DNA of 64,000 nucleotides from JACMLD01 sp044227095 (GTDB lineage: Bacteria; Bacteroidota; Bacteroidia; Chitinophagales; Chitinophagaceae): positions 1,612,001-1,676,000 of the forward strand of contig JBGAFV010000001.1 in the NCBI GenBank assembly GCA_044227095.1, read 5' to 3'. Below are positions 10,188 to 19,018 of this stretch, one piece after another. Position 1 is the stretch's first letter, and every line of letters begins with the position of its first letter. Under the pieces are notes generated by a model. The model made no database searches. It saw only the letters and a list, made by a program, of their open reading frames with translations, and had not been told where the DNA came from. Made by a program: the position numbers and the translations under genes.

Positions 10188-10790
10188 ATGGTGACAAATA
10201 GTATTTTGAAGCAGTATTCGAATGCACCGCAAAGCGGCAGCACACAGCGGAAGAAGATTCACCCCTATAAGTTTATTATGTGGGTGGCTATTGGAAGCAT
10301 TATTATGATGTTTGCCGGTTTTACCAGCGCTTACATTGTAAAACGTGAGCAACCAGGCTGGATAAGCTTTAGCATGCCGATTGTGTTTTGGTATTCTACA
10401 GCAGTAATGTTACTGAGCAGTGTGATAATGCAATTGTCTTTATCATCTTTCAGGAACAGGGATATGGGAAAATACAGGCAGTACATAAGTTTTACAACTG
10501 GCCTTGGCGTACTGTTTATAATATTGCAGGTAATAGGCTATTGGCAGTTAAATAAAATAGGAGTAAAGATAGAAGGATCGGGTGGTGGTGTATTCTTTAT
10601 CATCATTTTTGCTTTGCATGCACTGCATGTGCTGGGTGGTGTAATAGCATTGATATTTTTATTTTTCAGATCCAGGAGCAACAGGGTACGCAGTTATAAT
10701 GTAGTACCGGTAGAAGTAGCAGCAACGTACTGGCATTTTGTAGATGTACTATGGGTGTATCTTTTTGTTTTTTTTATATTGATTCAATAA
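10188..10790 (+). CDS. Heme-copper oxidase subunit III family protein (first copy)
   Basis: 200 residues, five hydrophobic helices, ending VAATYWHFVDVLWVYLFVFF, the subunit III signature. Shorter than the second copy that follows and starting 15 bases after ctaB. Subunit III stabilises the oxidase core and lipid sites. Two tandem subunit III genes occur in many Bacteroidota oxidase loci, so this is not clearly a recent duplication. Confidence 0.88.
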   Translation: MVTNSILKQYSNAPQSGSTQRKKIHPYKFIMWVAIGSIIMMFAGFTSAYIVKREQPGWISFSMPIVFWYSTAVMLLSSVIMQLSLSSFRNRDMGKYRQYISFTTGLGVLFIILQVIGYWQLNKIGVKIEGSGGGVFFIIIFALHALHVLGGVIALIFLFFRSRSNRVRSYNVVPVEVAATYWHFVDVLWVYLFVFFILIQ

Positions 10791-10865
10791 GACAGGAAAC
10801 TGTTTTACAACATAAGGTTCAAACGGATGATTTTTAAATTAGAGAACTTATTTTAAACAAGTCAC

Positions 10866-11543
10866 ATGTCACAAACAATTACGGCAGACAGAAAATGGTG
10901 GAGTGGTGGTAAAAGCCCTTTCAACGTAGAGTACGGTAAATTAATGATGTGGTATTTTCTGATGAGCGATGCCTTTACTTTTGGCGCCTTTCTTATTTCT
11001 TATGGCACCATCCGTTTCTCCAGCAATAGCTGGCCCGATCCTAATGAGGTGTTCCGCACTTTTCCCGGTGTTCAGGGAGAAATGCCTATTCCGCTGGCAT
11101 TTGTGAGCTTGATGACGTTTATCCTTATTATGAGTTCTGTAACCATGGTACTTGCAGTAGGCGCAGGACATGCTAATGATAAAAAGAAAGTACTCACTTA
11201 TATGGCATGGACCATCTTAGGTGGTATTGCCTTTTTAAGTTGCCAGGCATGGGAATGGACACACTTGCATGGAGAAGGCGCCTGGTGGGGTAGAAACCCT
11301 TTTATGAATATTGATGGTTCACAATCCAGCACCAACTTTACCAATTTCTTTTTTACCATAACAGGGTTTCATGGTTTTCACGTTTTCTCCGGGGTTGTAA
11401 TTAATATCATCATGTTTATTATGACATGGCAGGGCGTGTTTGAAAGAAGAGGCCATTACTTAATGATAGAAAAAGCTGGTTTATACTGGCACTTTGTAGA
11501 CCTGGTTTGGGTATTTGTATTTACCTGTTTCTACCTGTTCTAA
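10866..11543 (+). CDS. ctaE: Cytochrome c oxidase subunit III (second copy)
   Basis: 225 residues with the COX3 features: polar N-terminus, WYFLMSDAFTFGAFL first helix, GFHGFHVFSGV and the C-terminal YWHFVDLVWVFVFTCFYLF. It is more typical in length than the preceding copy. Followed after a short spacer of TTAGCG words by the subunit IV gene. Confidence 0.92.
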   Translation: MSQTITADRKWWSGGKSPFNVEYGKLMMWYFLMSDAFTFGAFLISYGTIRFSSNSWPDPNEVFRTFPGVQGEMPIPLAFVSLMTFILIMSSVTMVLAVGAGHANDKKKVLTYMAWTILGGIAFLSCQAWEWTHLHGEGAWWGRNPFMNIDGSQSSTNFTNFFFTITGFHGFHVFSGVVINIIMFIMTWQGVFERRGHYLMIEKAGLYWHFVDLVWVFVFTCFYLF

Positions 11544-11612
11544 ACCTTAGCGATAAATAACTATTAGCAAACATTGGCGTTTATTAGCGGCAATTAGCGA
11601 AAAAAAATAATT

Positions 11613-12056
11613 ATGGAAAATACACACGGAACCGCAGAGCTGCACCATGATGATGCACACACTTTTGATACAAAAGCCATCTGGAGAACATTCCGTATTC
11701 TTTTGTACATCACTGTATTTGAACTTATCCTTGCTATAGGTTATTATAAATTTGGAGAAGGTTCTGCAAATGCACATTTAATAAAACATCTTTTAAATGG
11801 TGTATTTATTGTTCTTACCCTGGCAAAAGCATTCTTTATTGTTGCTGAGTTTATGCACCTTGGTCATGAACTGAGAAATCTTATTATGACCATTGCAATA
11901 CCTGCTTTATTATTCCTGTGGTTTATTGGTGCGTTTTTGTGGGATGGAGATTCTTATAAAAACCTGCGCAACCAGTACGACCGCAACCATCTTGAACAAA
12001 GCAAAGAGAAAGCGCCGGTTAAAGAAGAAGCAAAGAAACCCGGGTCAATAGAATAA
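11613..12056 (+). CDS. Cytochrome c oxidase subunit IV, prokaryotic type
   Basis: 147 residues with three membrane helices after a His/Asp-rich start and a Lys/Glu-rich cytoplasmic tail. The FIVAEFMHLGHELRN segment in the middle is typical of the bacterial COX4-like family. It is an accessory subunit of the oxidase encoded upstream. Next on the strand is the SCO copper chaperone. Confidence 0.88.
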   Translation: MENTHGTAELHHDDAHTFDTKAIWRTFRILLYITVFELILAIGYYKFGEGSANAHLIKHLLNGVFIVLTLAKAFFIVAEFMHLGHELRNLIMTIAIPALLFLWFIGAFLWDGDSYKNLRNQYDRNHLEQSKEKAPVKEEAKKPGSIE

Positions 12057-12136
12057 AAGCGTTGGTGCTTTAAAATATATTTTTCATTTCATCAACCATT
12101 GCCCTGCGGCGATGGTTTTTTATTAAAATACAAACA

Positions 12137-12952
12137 GTGAGTAAGAAAGCATTACTGGCATTGTGTATCGCTGTTATCATTCCTTTGATCAGTTACCTGC
12201 TGGTAAAACATTTTGGCGATGAAGCCGTGGTAATGCCACGCCGCTTTTACGAAGATTCTATCATTACAAAAGTAAAAGACGGAAAAGAAACAACTGATAC
12301 TGTATGGCATCGTGTAAAAAATATTTCGCTTACCAACCAGTTGGGCGATACAGTAAACCTGGATCAGTTGAATGGCAAAGTACTTGTGATTGATTTCTTC
12401 TTTACACATTGCGGCTCTATATGCCCTGCACTTACCAATAGCATGAAGAAATTGCAGGATGCTATTAAGAAACAGGACAATGTGAAGTATGCTGATACCA
12501 ATTTTGTACAACTGCTCTCTTTTACTGTTGATCCGGAACGAGATTCTTTTCCTGTATTAAAAAAATATGCTGACAAGTATAAAGTAAACCACGATGTATG
12601 GTGGATGCTTACAGGACCTAAAAAAACCATTTACGATTTTGCATTTGAAGAATTGAAAGTTGATAAGTACAATGACGATCCGATAGATTCTTCTTTTGTG
12701 CACACCAGCCGTTTCACATTGCTTGATAAAAACCGCATTGTACGTGGCTATTACAATGGGCTTGATGATACTTCAATGGCAAAACTGAGTAATGATATAG
12801 TGCTGCTGATGCTTGAAACAGATAAAACAAAAAAATCGCTGCTGTTTACCGAAGTAACTGCTATATGGCCCATTTTTATTATTGTAATACTGGCAGTAGC
12901 GCTATTTATGTATTTAAACCGGAAACCTAAATTTTACAATGGAACCAAATGA
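12137..12952 (+). CDS. SCO1/SenC/PrrC-type copper chaperone for oxidase assembly
   Basis: 271 residues from GTG. An N-terminal membrane anchor is followed by a thioredoxin-like domain with the copper-binding CGSICP motif near residue 95 and the distal His in SFVHTSRFTLLD. A second hydrophobic segment lies at the C-terminus, which is unusual for SCO but common in Bacteroidota. It inserts copper into the CuA site of subunit II. It overlaps the next gene by 14 bases, so the two are probably translationally coupled. Confidence 0.92.
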   Translation: MSKKALLALCIAVIIPLISYLLVKHFGDEAVVMPRRFYEDSIITKVKDGKETTDTVWHRVKNISLTNQLGDTVNLDQLNGKVLVIDFFFTHCGSICPALTNSMKKLQDAIKKQDNVKYADTNFVQLLSFTVDPERDSFPVLKKYADKYKVNHDVWWMLTGPKKTIYDFAFEELKVDKYNDDPIDSSFVHTSRFTLLDKNRIVRGYYNGLDDTSMAKLSNDIVLLMLETDKTKKSLLFTEVTAIWPIFIIVILAVALFMYLNRKPKFYNGTK

Positions 12953-13493
12953 AATAAAGCCTCTCTTTGAAAAGAACGATAAAAAGGCTGCAAAGCTTAT
13001 TTGGATTTTTAGCGCAGTAATATTTTTGGCTATTGCTTTAATGGGTGCTGTTCATATAAAAGCAGACCTGGGTTTTAACGTGCACATTTTTGCTACCATC
13101 AATGCCTATATAAATACAATAGTTACATTATTGCTGGCTGCGGCTTTAATAGCAGTAAAGCTTCATAATTTTAAATTGCACAAAGCGCTGATGATGACAG
13201 CTATGGTACTTTCTGTTATCTTCCTGCTTTCTTATGTATGCCATCATTTATTTGCAGGAGATACTAAATACGGTGGCGTTGGCGGCATCCGCTATTTCTA
13301 TTTCTTCATCCTCATTACACATATTTTTCTTGCAGCGGTTATTATGCCTTTTGTATTGTTTACAGCATATCGGGCACTTATATCAGAATTTCCGCAGCAT
13401 AAAAAACTGGCACGCATCACCTGGCCAATTTGGTTTTATGTATCCATGACAGGTGTGTTGGTGTATTTATTCATCAGCCCTTATTATCATTAA
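12939..13493 (+). CDS. DUF420 membrane protein
   Basis: 184 residues with five hydrophobic helices and conserved histidines in the membrane (CHHLFAGDTKYGG, ILITHIFLAAV, ending LFISPYYH). DUF420 proteins are regularly next to oxidase and SCO genes, and an assembly role is inferred from that. The start overlaps the SCO gene and the stop is four bases from the next start. Confidence 0.85.
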   Translation: MEPNEIKPLFEKNDKKAAKLIWIFSAVIFLAIALMGAVHIKADLGFNVHIFATINAYINTIVTLLLAAALIAVKLHNFKLHKALMMTAMVLSVIFLLSYVCHHLFAGDTKYGGVGGIRYFYFFILITHIFLAAVIMPFVLFTAYRALISEFPQHKKLARITWPIWFYVSMTGVLVYLFISPYYH

Positions 13494-13497
13494 TATT

Positions 13498-13959
13498 ATG
13501 GAACAGGTAAAAGGCAATTACATAAAATCTCTGAAAATAGTGCACAATGCATTGTTGATTGGCCAATTTTTATTTCTTGCAGTTTCAATATTTATAGTAG
13601 CAAAAAATTCTCCGGTAGTTTCTTCTTCATTAGACAAAACACTGCAGGTAGCTGCTTTAGTAATTTCGTTTGCTGCTGTATTTGCATCTGCAAACATTTT
13701 TAAAAACAGGTTAGCTGCTATAAGTTCAATAACTGAGGTTACAGATAAAGGCAATCAATACCGTGCAGCAAATATTATAAAATGGTCTTTAATAGAAGGT
13801 CCGGCAATCTTTGTAATTATTTGTTTCTTTATAACCGGTAACTATTCTTTTGCGGCATTGGCATTGGCATTGATTATTTATTTTTTCTTATCGGGGCCTT
13901 CTAAAATAAAAATGATGCTGCAAACGCAGTTGAGTGAGCAGGAGATAGATGATTTATAA
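13498..13959 (+). CDS. Small four-helix membrane protein, unknown
   Basis: 153 residues from the ATG at 13498; the longer frame from 13453 runs into DUF420 and is less likely. Four hydrophobic segments, no motif I recognise. It is the last gene of the respiratory run and ends 6 bases inside the convergent alkyltransferase-like gene. Transcriptional coupling with the oxidase genes is likely; function unknown. Confidence 0.7.
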   Translation: MEQVKGNYIKSLKIVHNALLIGQFLFLAVSIFIVAKNSPVVSSSLDKTLQVAALVISFAAVFASANIFKNRLAAISSITEVTDKGNQYRAANIIKWSLIEGPAIFVIICFFITGNYSFAALALALIIYFFLSGPSKIKMMLQTQLSEQEIDDL

Positions 13960-14346
13960 TAATTGTTCCGCAGGATCCCAGAATAGGTTTTTAAAATCTA
14001 CTACAGTATCGTTTTTTACTTTTATACCTTCTTTCTTTAAGAGCATTTCCATTTTATTTCCACCAAAATGATGTTTGCCGCTAAGCATGCCATTGCGATT
14101 AACCACCCTGTGCGCAGGTACTTTTGGTTTTGCACTACCGGCACCATTCATTGCCCAGCCCACCATGCGTGCAGATAATTTTGTACCAAGACAATTGGCG
14201 ATAGCTCCGTAAGATGTTACCCTGCCTTTTGGTATTTGCCTCGCAACTTCATACACCAGTTCAAAAAAAGAATGTTCTTTTTTACCTGAAGGATTTACCG
14301 CCACCAGTTTTTCTTTTACAACTACTTTCTTTTTTTTGATGGACAT
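13954..14346 (-). CDS. Alkyltransferase-like (ATL) protein, MGMT fold without the acceptor Cys
   Basis: 130 residues; matches the DNA-binding half of O6-methylguanine methyltransferases, with GRVTSYGAIA and the recognition helix SARMVGWAMN. Where MGMT has PCHR this protein has PAHRVVN, so the methyl-accepting Cys is replaced by Ala. By analogy with ATL proteins it should bind O6-alkylguanine and flag it for nucleotide excision repair rather than repair it directly. The N-terminus is a Lys-rich extension. It overlaps the upstream convergent gene by six bases. Confidence 0.85.
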   Translation of the reverse strand: MSIKKKKVVVKEKLVAVNPSGKKEHSFFELVYEVARQIPKGRVTSYGAIANCLGTKLSARMVGWAMNGAGSAKPKVPAHRVVNRNGMLSGKHHFGGNKMEMLLKKEGIKVKNDTVVDFKNLFWDPAEQLL

Positions 14347-14386
14347 TTCTAAATTATTTTAGTGAATTGCTTATGCAACAAATGGA

Positions 14387-14413
14387 ACGCAGATTTTTAT
14401 GATTTTTACAACG
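14387..14413. repeat. Copy of the GAACGCAGATTTTTATGAT repeat family
   Basis: An intergenic half-copy of a word that recurs near 25897, 37929, 50353 and (inverted) 50526-50557. No gene is visible in the surrounding 14347-14493 spacer. Confidence 0.6.
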
Positions 14414-14493
14414 GGTGCTGATTTTTTTATGAACTCAATTCATTCAACCTGTATTCGACTTATGCCTTTGCCTTTCACCTTATCTTCCACCTT

Positions 14494-14685
14494 TTACCCT
14501 CTACCTTTTTTCTTCCCTTTCATTAATTCAGTTCTTTTTGGCTCAGGTACATTTTCATAATTATACGGACAATGCCTGCAACCATTACCACAGCAATAAC
14601 CTTTGGAAAGATGATATTTTTCTGTAAATACCATCAGCCCGTTTTCGTAGTAAAAATCAATGCCATGTTTCAGCTCCGGTTTCAT
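14494..14685 (-). CDS. DUF5522 small protein with Cys cluster
   Basis: 63 residues, with the compact motif GYCCGNGCRHCPYNY, probably a metal-binding knuckle, and a basic end (MKGKKKGRG). Matches the DUF5522 family; function unknown. Its start overlaps the trmB stop by 29 bases, so the two are translated from one message. Confidence 0.75.
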   Translation of the reverse strand: MKPELKHGIDFYYENGLMVFTEKYHLSKGYCCGNGCRHCPYNYENVPEPKRTELMKGKKKGRG

Positions 14686-15376
14686 CTTCTTTTAATTGCT
14701 CTTGTAATGATTTGTCAATATCAGGAAGTGGCGTTTCAGGAAGCTTGAATTTTAAGTAATGAATACGGCTGCTTTGCGCAATATCAAGACTTTCATAATA
14801 AGTTTTTATCTGCAATTCTGGCGAAAGATCTATTTGTGCATAAAGGTTGTTGTAATCTTCTGCTACTTCAAGCTTGTACAAAGCAATCACAAGTTTTGTA
14901 AAATTGTATAAAACCGGTGAATCTGTTTTTAAATGAATAAAACCATTGGGTTGTATGATTTGTTGATAAAGCCGCAAAAATTTTGGATGCGTCAATCTTT
15001 TTTTTGCTTTTGAAATGCGCAATTGCGGATCGGGAAATGTAATCCAGATATCTTCTACTTCAGCTTTTTTAAAATAATCTGTTACTTTATCAATATGGGA
15101 ACGAACAAAAGCAGCGTTGCCTAAACCCTCTGCCTGGCATTTTTTGGCACCGGTATAAATGCGATTGCCTTTCAAATCTATACCTATAAAATTCCTTTGC
15201 GTGTACATCCTGGCAAGGCCAACCGTATATTCTCCCTTGCCGCACGCAAGTTCCAGCGTAACGGGATTATTATTTTTAAAAAAGTTATGCCACTGCCCCT
15301 GCATGTTTGCGGGGTACTCCAGCACATTTGCAAATCCCTTAATTGCCTCAAAACGAATGAGTTTTTTATGTCCCAT
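14657..15376 (-). CDS. trmB: tRNA (guanine-N7-)-methyltransferase
   Basis: About 239 residues from the ATG at 15376 (another ATG two codons earlier). Class I SAM fold: ELACGKGEYTVGLA is the SAM-binding motif, followed by NFIGIDLKGNRI and the substrate motif ITFPDPQLR. It methylates G46 in the tRNA variable loop. The ORF could extend to 15454, but the added residues do not match the family start MGHKKLIRFEAI. Confidence 0.93.
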   Translation of the reverse strand: MGHKKLIRFEAIKGFANVLEYPANMQGQWHNFFKNNNPVTLELACGKGEYTVGLARMYTQRNFIGIDLKGNRIYTGAKKCQAEGLGNAAFVRSHIDKVTDYFKKAEVEDIWITFPDPQLRISKAKKRLTHPKFLRLYQQIIQPNGFIHLKTDSPVLYNFTKLVIALYKLEVAEDYNNLYAQIDLSPELQIKTYYESLDIAQSSRIHYLKFKLPETPLPDIDKSLQEQLKEDETGAETWH

Positions 15377-15530
15377 AAGCATGCAAATGTAAAACCCGGA
15401 AGCGGTAGGGCGAATTTTTATAGCAAAAGAATTGTTGCTGTTCGGCATTAACAAGCCAATACGTATTGGTTACAAATAAAATGAGGGGAAATACGTTTAA
15501 ACTCTGGTAACATGAATTATTCCAATATCC

Positions 15531-16253
15531 GTGCCCTTAAAAACCCATATCAACCAGCTTATCTTCTGGCTTGCAGCAATATTTGTTGCGCAGATAGCTT
15601 CCGCACAGGATAAAGTTTCTTCACTTTCTATTAAGCCTACAACAGATTTTGACCAGCGTTTTTACTACACACCCGGCGATGTACAAAATGTTTGGGGTTA
15701 TCGCATTGGTGTGCTGATAAAAGATAAATTCAAAACGGGTATTGGAGCTTATTATATGAATGAAACAAGCAAATTGGCATCGCCTATTAATTTGCTGAAT
15801 GGTAGCACAACTAATGATGTTTATTCCATCAATAAAAAATTATACCTCGGCACCGTTTATTACGAGCCCTATCTTATACGCCGCAATTTGTGGGAAGCCA
15901 GTCTTGTTTTTGAAACTGGTTATGGAAGAACTTCCAACACTGTTAGCGACGAAAAAAATATTCAACCGGCGCAAGACATTAACGCATTATTCATTCCAGC
16001 CGGTGCAGGCCTTTCTGTAAATCTTAAACTTCCTGCATTGTTCCATATAGAATGTTTGCGCTGGATTGGCATTAATGCAATGGCAGGATACAGAACTGTA
16101 ATTTACCAGGGCGATAAACAGTTTGATTATAATGGCGCTTACTGGAGCATTAGCGGTGCAATCTTCCTGGATAGAGTGGTAGATGATGTTCACCACTGGA
16201 AAAAAGAAAGAGAGATTGCACGCAACAAAAGAAAGACGGAGATTACTTTCTAA
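15531..16253 (+). CDS. Secreted or outer-membrane protein, unknown
   Basis: 240 residues from a GTG start with a signal peptide ending near ASAQD. The rest is rich in alternating aromatic/polar strands (YTPGDVQNVWGYRIGVLI, LYLGTVYYEPYLIR), which suggests a small outer-membrane beta-barrel. No catalytic motif. The last 15 residues are strongly basic, which is odd for a barrel end. It stands alone, divergent from trmB. Confidence 0.65.
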   Translation: MPLKTHINQLIFWLAAIFVAQIASAQDKVSSLSIKPTTDFDQRFYYTPGDVQNVWGYRIGVLIKDKFKTGIGAYYMNETSKLASPINLLNGSTTNDVYSINKKLYLGTVYYEPYLIRRNLWEASLVFETGYGRTSNTVSDEKNIQPAQDINALFIPAGAGLSVNLKLPALFHIECLRWIGINAMAGYRTVIYQGDKQFDYNGAYWSISGAIFLDRVVDDVHHWKKEREIARNKRKTEITF

Positions 16254-16283
16254 ATATTTCCAACTTTAATTCAGAATGTGTTA

Positions 16284-16559
16284 TTATGGAGATACCAATG
16301 CATTTTCGTTGATCTCATTCTTTACTTCTTCAATAATATCATCCAAACCTGCATACCAGTCTAAATGCGGACTGGAAGCTTTACAACCACCGGCATGTTG
16401 AATGCATTGTGTATATTCCCATTGTTTGCCACAGCCGGGGCAACGTGCAGCCGTTGAAAATGTATCCCAAACTGTTCCGCAAGTGCATTGCCAGTATGCT
16501 TCCCCATCAGGCTCCCATTTACATTTTGGGCAGCAAATTTGAATATCATCTAAAGCCAT
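16284..16559 (-). CDS. Small zinc-ribbon-like protein
   Basis: About 91 residues from the ATG at 16559. Three Cys pairs (CCPKCKW, CTCGTVWDTF, CPGCGKQWEYTQC) look like a two-zinc ribbon. The C-terminus is acidic and helical. Function unknown; likely soluble. The start at 16595 is possible, but the extra 12 residues are hydrophobic and not family-like. Confidence 0.7.
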   Translation of the reverse strand: MALDDIQICCPKCKWEPDGEAYWQCTCGTVWDTFSTAARCPGCGKQWEYTQCIQHAGGCKASSPHLDWYAGLDDIIEEVKNEINENALVSP

Positions 16560-16598
16560 AGAAAACGTTTTAATAACGAATTCAAAATTAAACAAAAC

Positions 16599-17054
16599 TT
16601 ACCAGTTGTTTTCCTGGTCTTTGTTAGTCCTTTCTAATTTTTTTGGGGGATGTATTTTCCATAACGGATCATACCACACAAAAAATGCCAGCCATCCTGT
16701 TCTGGAAATGCGCATCAACCACGGTTGTACAGCAATCATAAACACTGCATTAATGATTAACCAGTACAACAGGCTGTCTTCATTTTGAAAGCCAATAAAT
16801 TTCCACCACAACAAAAAAGTAACAGCACTTATAGCAACAGTTAATGCATAGCTTACATAACCTGCACCAAAATAAAAACCTACTTCTATATCTAGCGGTT
16901 GCTGGCATACGGGGCAGGTTTTATTCATCTTTAATGTATTCTTTAGGTGCCAGGGATTTTTATCAATAAACATATTTCCTTTTCTGCACCTCGGGCATTT
17001 GCATGCAAGCAATTGCAAGGCGCTTGCGTTTTCTTTTTCTGTTTGTTGGTTCAT
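16599..17054 (-). CDS. DUF983 membrane protein with N-terminal zinc-ribbon
   Basis: About 151 residues from the ATG at 17054 (17087 also possible). CPRCRKGNMF and CPVCQQPLDIEVGFYFGAGY are the DUF983 signature, followed by two membrane helices. Function unknown; found widely in Bacteroidota and Alphaproteobacteria. Downstream of the AraC gene on the same strand. Confidence 0.82.
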   Translation of the reverse strand: MNQQTEKENASALQLLACKCPRCRKGNMFIDKNPWHLKNTLKMNKTCPVCQQPLDIEVGFYFGAGYVSYALTVAISAVTFLLWWKFIGFQNEDSLLYWLIINAVFMIAVQPWLMRISRTGWLAFFVWYDPLWKIHPPKKLERTNKDQENNW

Positions 17055-17097
17055 GTTTGTAGGATTAACCTGGTCTATAGTAATCATTATAATATTT

Positions 17098-17991
17098 TTA
17101 GTAGGTAATCATTTGTTTTCTGAATTCATCTGGCGTACAACCTTGGCTCTTTTTAAAAAAGCGGTTAAAGTAAGAATTGTCCTGGAAGTTGAGTGTGTAC
17201 GCAATTTCGGTAACCGTCATATCCGCATTGGTGAGTAATCTTTTTGCTTCCAATAATATTCTGTCTCGTATTAATTCGCCTGCTGTTTTACCCAGCAGAT
17301 CTTTACACAGTGCATTAAGGTGGTTGGGCGTTACATACAACAGGTCTGCATATTCTTTTGGCAGTTTTACAGAGAGATAATGTTGATCTATCAACCGCCT
17401 GAAATTCCTAAGCAGCAATTGTTTCTGCTGCGGAATAATTTTTTTATGATTGTTTTTGCAGGCTTCTTCTACGCTAATAAAAAGATCAAGAAGTAATAAC
17501 CTTATGGCATCAAGACTAAAATCATTTTCTTTTTTTTCTGCTGCCAGTATTTCTTCAAACAAGCCAATTATTTTGTTTTGAATAGTTGCAGGCAAATGAC
17601 AAACACCGTCTTCACTTATTCCACTGAAAAAAGAAAACCGATCAAGATAGTTTGGGTTTAATAAAAAAGAACGAAAGATGTTTTCAGAAAAGTTAACAAT
17701 ATAGCCATCTGCTTCACCCGTAAAATTCCAGCTATGCACCTGGCCGGGAACCATAAAATAAATATCAAAAGGCCTTACTTTAAATTGAGTAAAGTCTATG
17801 CTATGTGTTCCCGCACCTTTAGTAAATAAAACAAAGTGATAAAACGAATGACGATGCGGTTTGTGCAATGATGGAGAATGACGTTTAAGATAATGGCCAA
17901 ACCTTTCTGCCAGCAAATCATTTTTTTGCTGTTGTTTTTCAGACAGGCTGCATATATCGTAAACAGGTATTTTTTCTTTGCGCATAACCAA
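17098..17991 (-). CDS. AraC family transcriptional regulator
   Basis: 297 residues: an N-terminal cupin-like sensor domain (HSFYHFVLFTKGAGTHSIDF, MVPGQVHSWNF) and a C-terminal pair of helix-turn-helix motifs, the last with MTVTEIAYTLNFQDNSYFNR and FKKSQGCTPDEFR. The target is unknown; the DUF983 and zinc-ribbon genes downstream are candidates only by position. Confidence 0.9.
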   Translation of the reverse strand: MVMRKEKIPVYDICSLSEKQQQKNDLLAERFGHYLKRHSPSLHKPHRHSFYHFVLFTKGAGTHSIDFTQFKVRPFDIYFMVPGQVHSWNFTGEADGYIVNFSENIFRSFLLNPNYLDRFSFFSGISEDGVCHLPATIQNKIIGLFEEILAAEKKENDFSLDAIRLLLLDLFISVEEACKNNHKKIIPQQKQLLLRNFRRLIDQHYLSVKLPKEYADLLYVTPNHLNALCKDLLGKTAGELIRDRILLEAKRLLTNADMTVTEIAYTLNFQDNSYFNRFFKKSQGCTPDEFRKQMITY

Positions 17992-18125
17992 CTTTATAAC
18001 AAGGCAAAGGTAATCCTGCTTGTATAATGGCTATAACACCATTTATTGGTTTTATGGTGTTTTTTACTGATCTGCGCTATTGCATATTATATAATTAAAC
18101 AAGAATAAAGATGTCTTAAAAAAAG

Positions 18126-18155
18126 AAAACCCATTACATCATGTAATGGGTTTTT
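18126..18155. terminator. Bidirectional hairpin terminator after the tRNA-like RNA
   Basis: Inverted repeat AAACCCATTACAT / ATGTAATGGGTTT with a T run on both strands. It lies just past the 3' end of the minus-strand tRNA-like RNA and would end its transcript. Confidence 0.75.
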
Positions 18156-18160
18156 AAAGC

Positions 18161-18331
18161 TGTAGGGGGAGGAGTCGAACCTCCACGGGGCAGTTAGCTA
18201 TAGCACAAAGTTGAGTGGTCGACCCTGGTCGAACGAGTATCGCTACCCATTCGGCTCTATGCTACGTTTATCCTGTGACCCCCACCCCCGAGACAAGAGG
18301 GCATGTCTGCCAAAGATTTCATCACCCCACA
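18161..18331 (-). ncRNA. 171-nt class II tRNA-like RNA with a giant variable arm
   Basis: Read on the minus strand it has a 7-bp acceptor (TGTGGGG with CCCTACA), TG at positions 8-9, a Leu-like D arm (ATG, loop with TTTGGCAGA, CAT), an anticodon arm CCCTC-TTGTCTC-GGGGG, and a T arm GGAGG-TTCGACT-CCTCC. Between anticodon and T arms lie about 100 nt instead of 5 to 20. Inside that, GGGG pairs with CCCC, CAG with CTG, and TAGCATAG with CTATaGCTA, so the arm folds. By position the anticodon is GUC (Asp), with an unusual pyrimidine at 37. No tmRNA D-loop motif or tag frame is seen. It could be a tRNA-derived regulatory RNA. Confidence 0.6.
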
Positions 18332-18469
18332 GTATTTAAGAACGTTGGAGTGCAATATTAAAGAAAATACCCAATACGTTGAAAATATTTTAAACATTTT
18401 TTCAAAAAATTAGATATTTTATACGTTTTTTGCGTAAATTGTAGAATAATCTTAAAAATCAAACTAAAA

Positions 18470-18943
18470 ATGGGAACAAAATTAAATCTTGACAAACTGG
18501 ACCTGCAAATCATCCAGGAAATGATGGAAAATGCAGGCATATCCTATGCAGATTTGGGGAAAAAGCTCTTTGTTTCAGGGGGAACTATACATGTCCGCAT
18601 CAAAAAACTGCAGGATGTTGGTATAGTTAAAGGTACGAAACTCAATGTGGATATTAAGCAATTGGGTTATGATGTTATCGCTTTTATTGGAATTTATCTC
18701 GAAAAAAGCTCCTTATACGATTTTGTGGCAAAGGAATTGCGTAATATACCCCAAATTGTAAGGCTTAATTACACCACGGGCAATTACAGCATGTTTGCTG
18801 AAATTGTTTGCAAAGACATCAACCAGCTACGTTTTGTACTGCACGATGAACTGCAAAAAATAAAAGGCATAGAAAGAACAGAAACCTTTATTTCCCTGGA
18901 AGAAAGTTTTGTGCGCAATGTGCATGTGTACGATGAAAAATAA
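18470..18943 (+). CDS. Lrp/AsnC family transcriptional regulator
   Basis: 157 residues: winged-helix domain (LDLQIIQEMMENAGISYADLGKKL, then GTIHVRIKKLQDVGIVKG) and the C-terminal RAM/AsnC_trans_reg domain with ligand-binding fold. Probably an amino-acid-responsive DNA-binding protein. The 18332-18469 spacer upstream is very AT-rich and shared with the divergent tRNA-like RNA. Confidence 0.92.
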   Translation: MGTKLNLDKLDLQIIQEMMENAGISYADLGKKLFVSGGTIHVRIKKLQDVGIVKGTKLNVDIKQLGYDVIAFIGIYLEKSSLYDFVAKELRNIPQIVRLNYTTGNYSMFAEIVCKDINQLRFVLHDELQKIKGIERTETFISLEESFVRNVHVYDEK

Positions 18944-19018
18944 ATTAAGTGCCAAAGCGTTTTAAAAGCTGTGGTTAGTGTTAAGCTGTAGTCCAAATCC
19001 CTGAAAAATTAAATTGCT

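Noticed and set aside
18161..18331. tmRNA
   Set aside because: Too short, without the tmRNA D-loop motif or a tag reading frame.
18161..18331. Group I intron in a tRNA
   Set aside because: The extra sequence is about 100 nt, lies in the variable arm rather than the anticodon loop, and shows no intron core elements.
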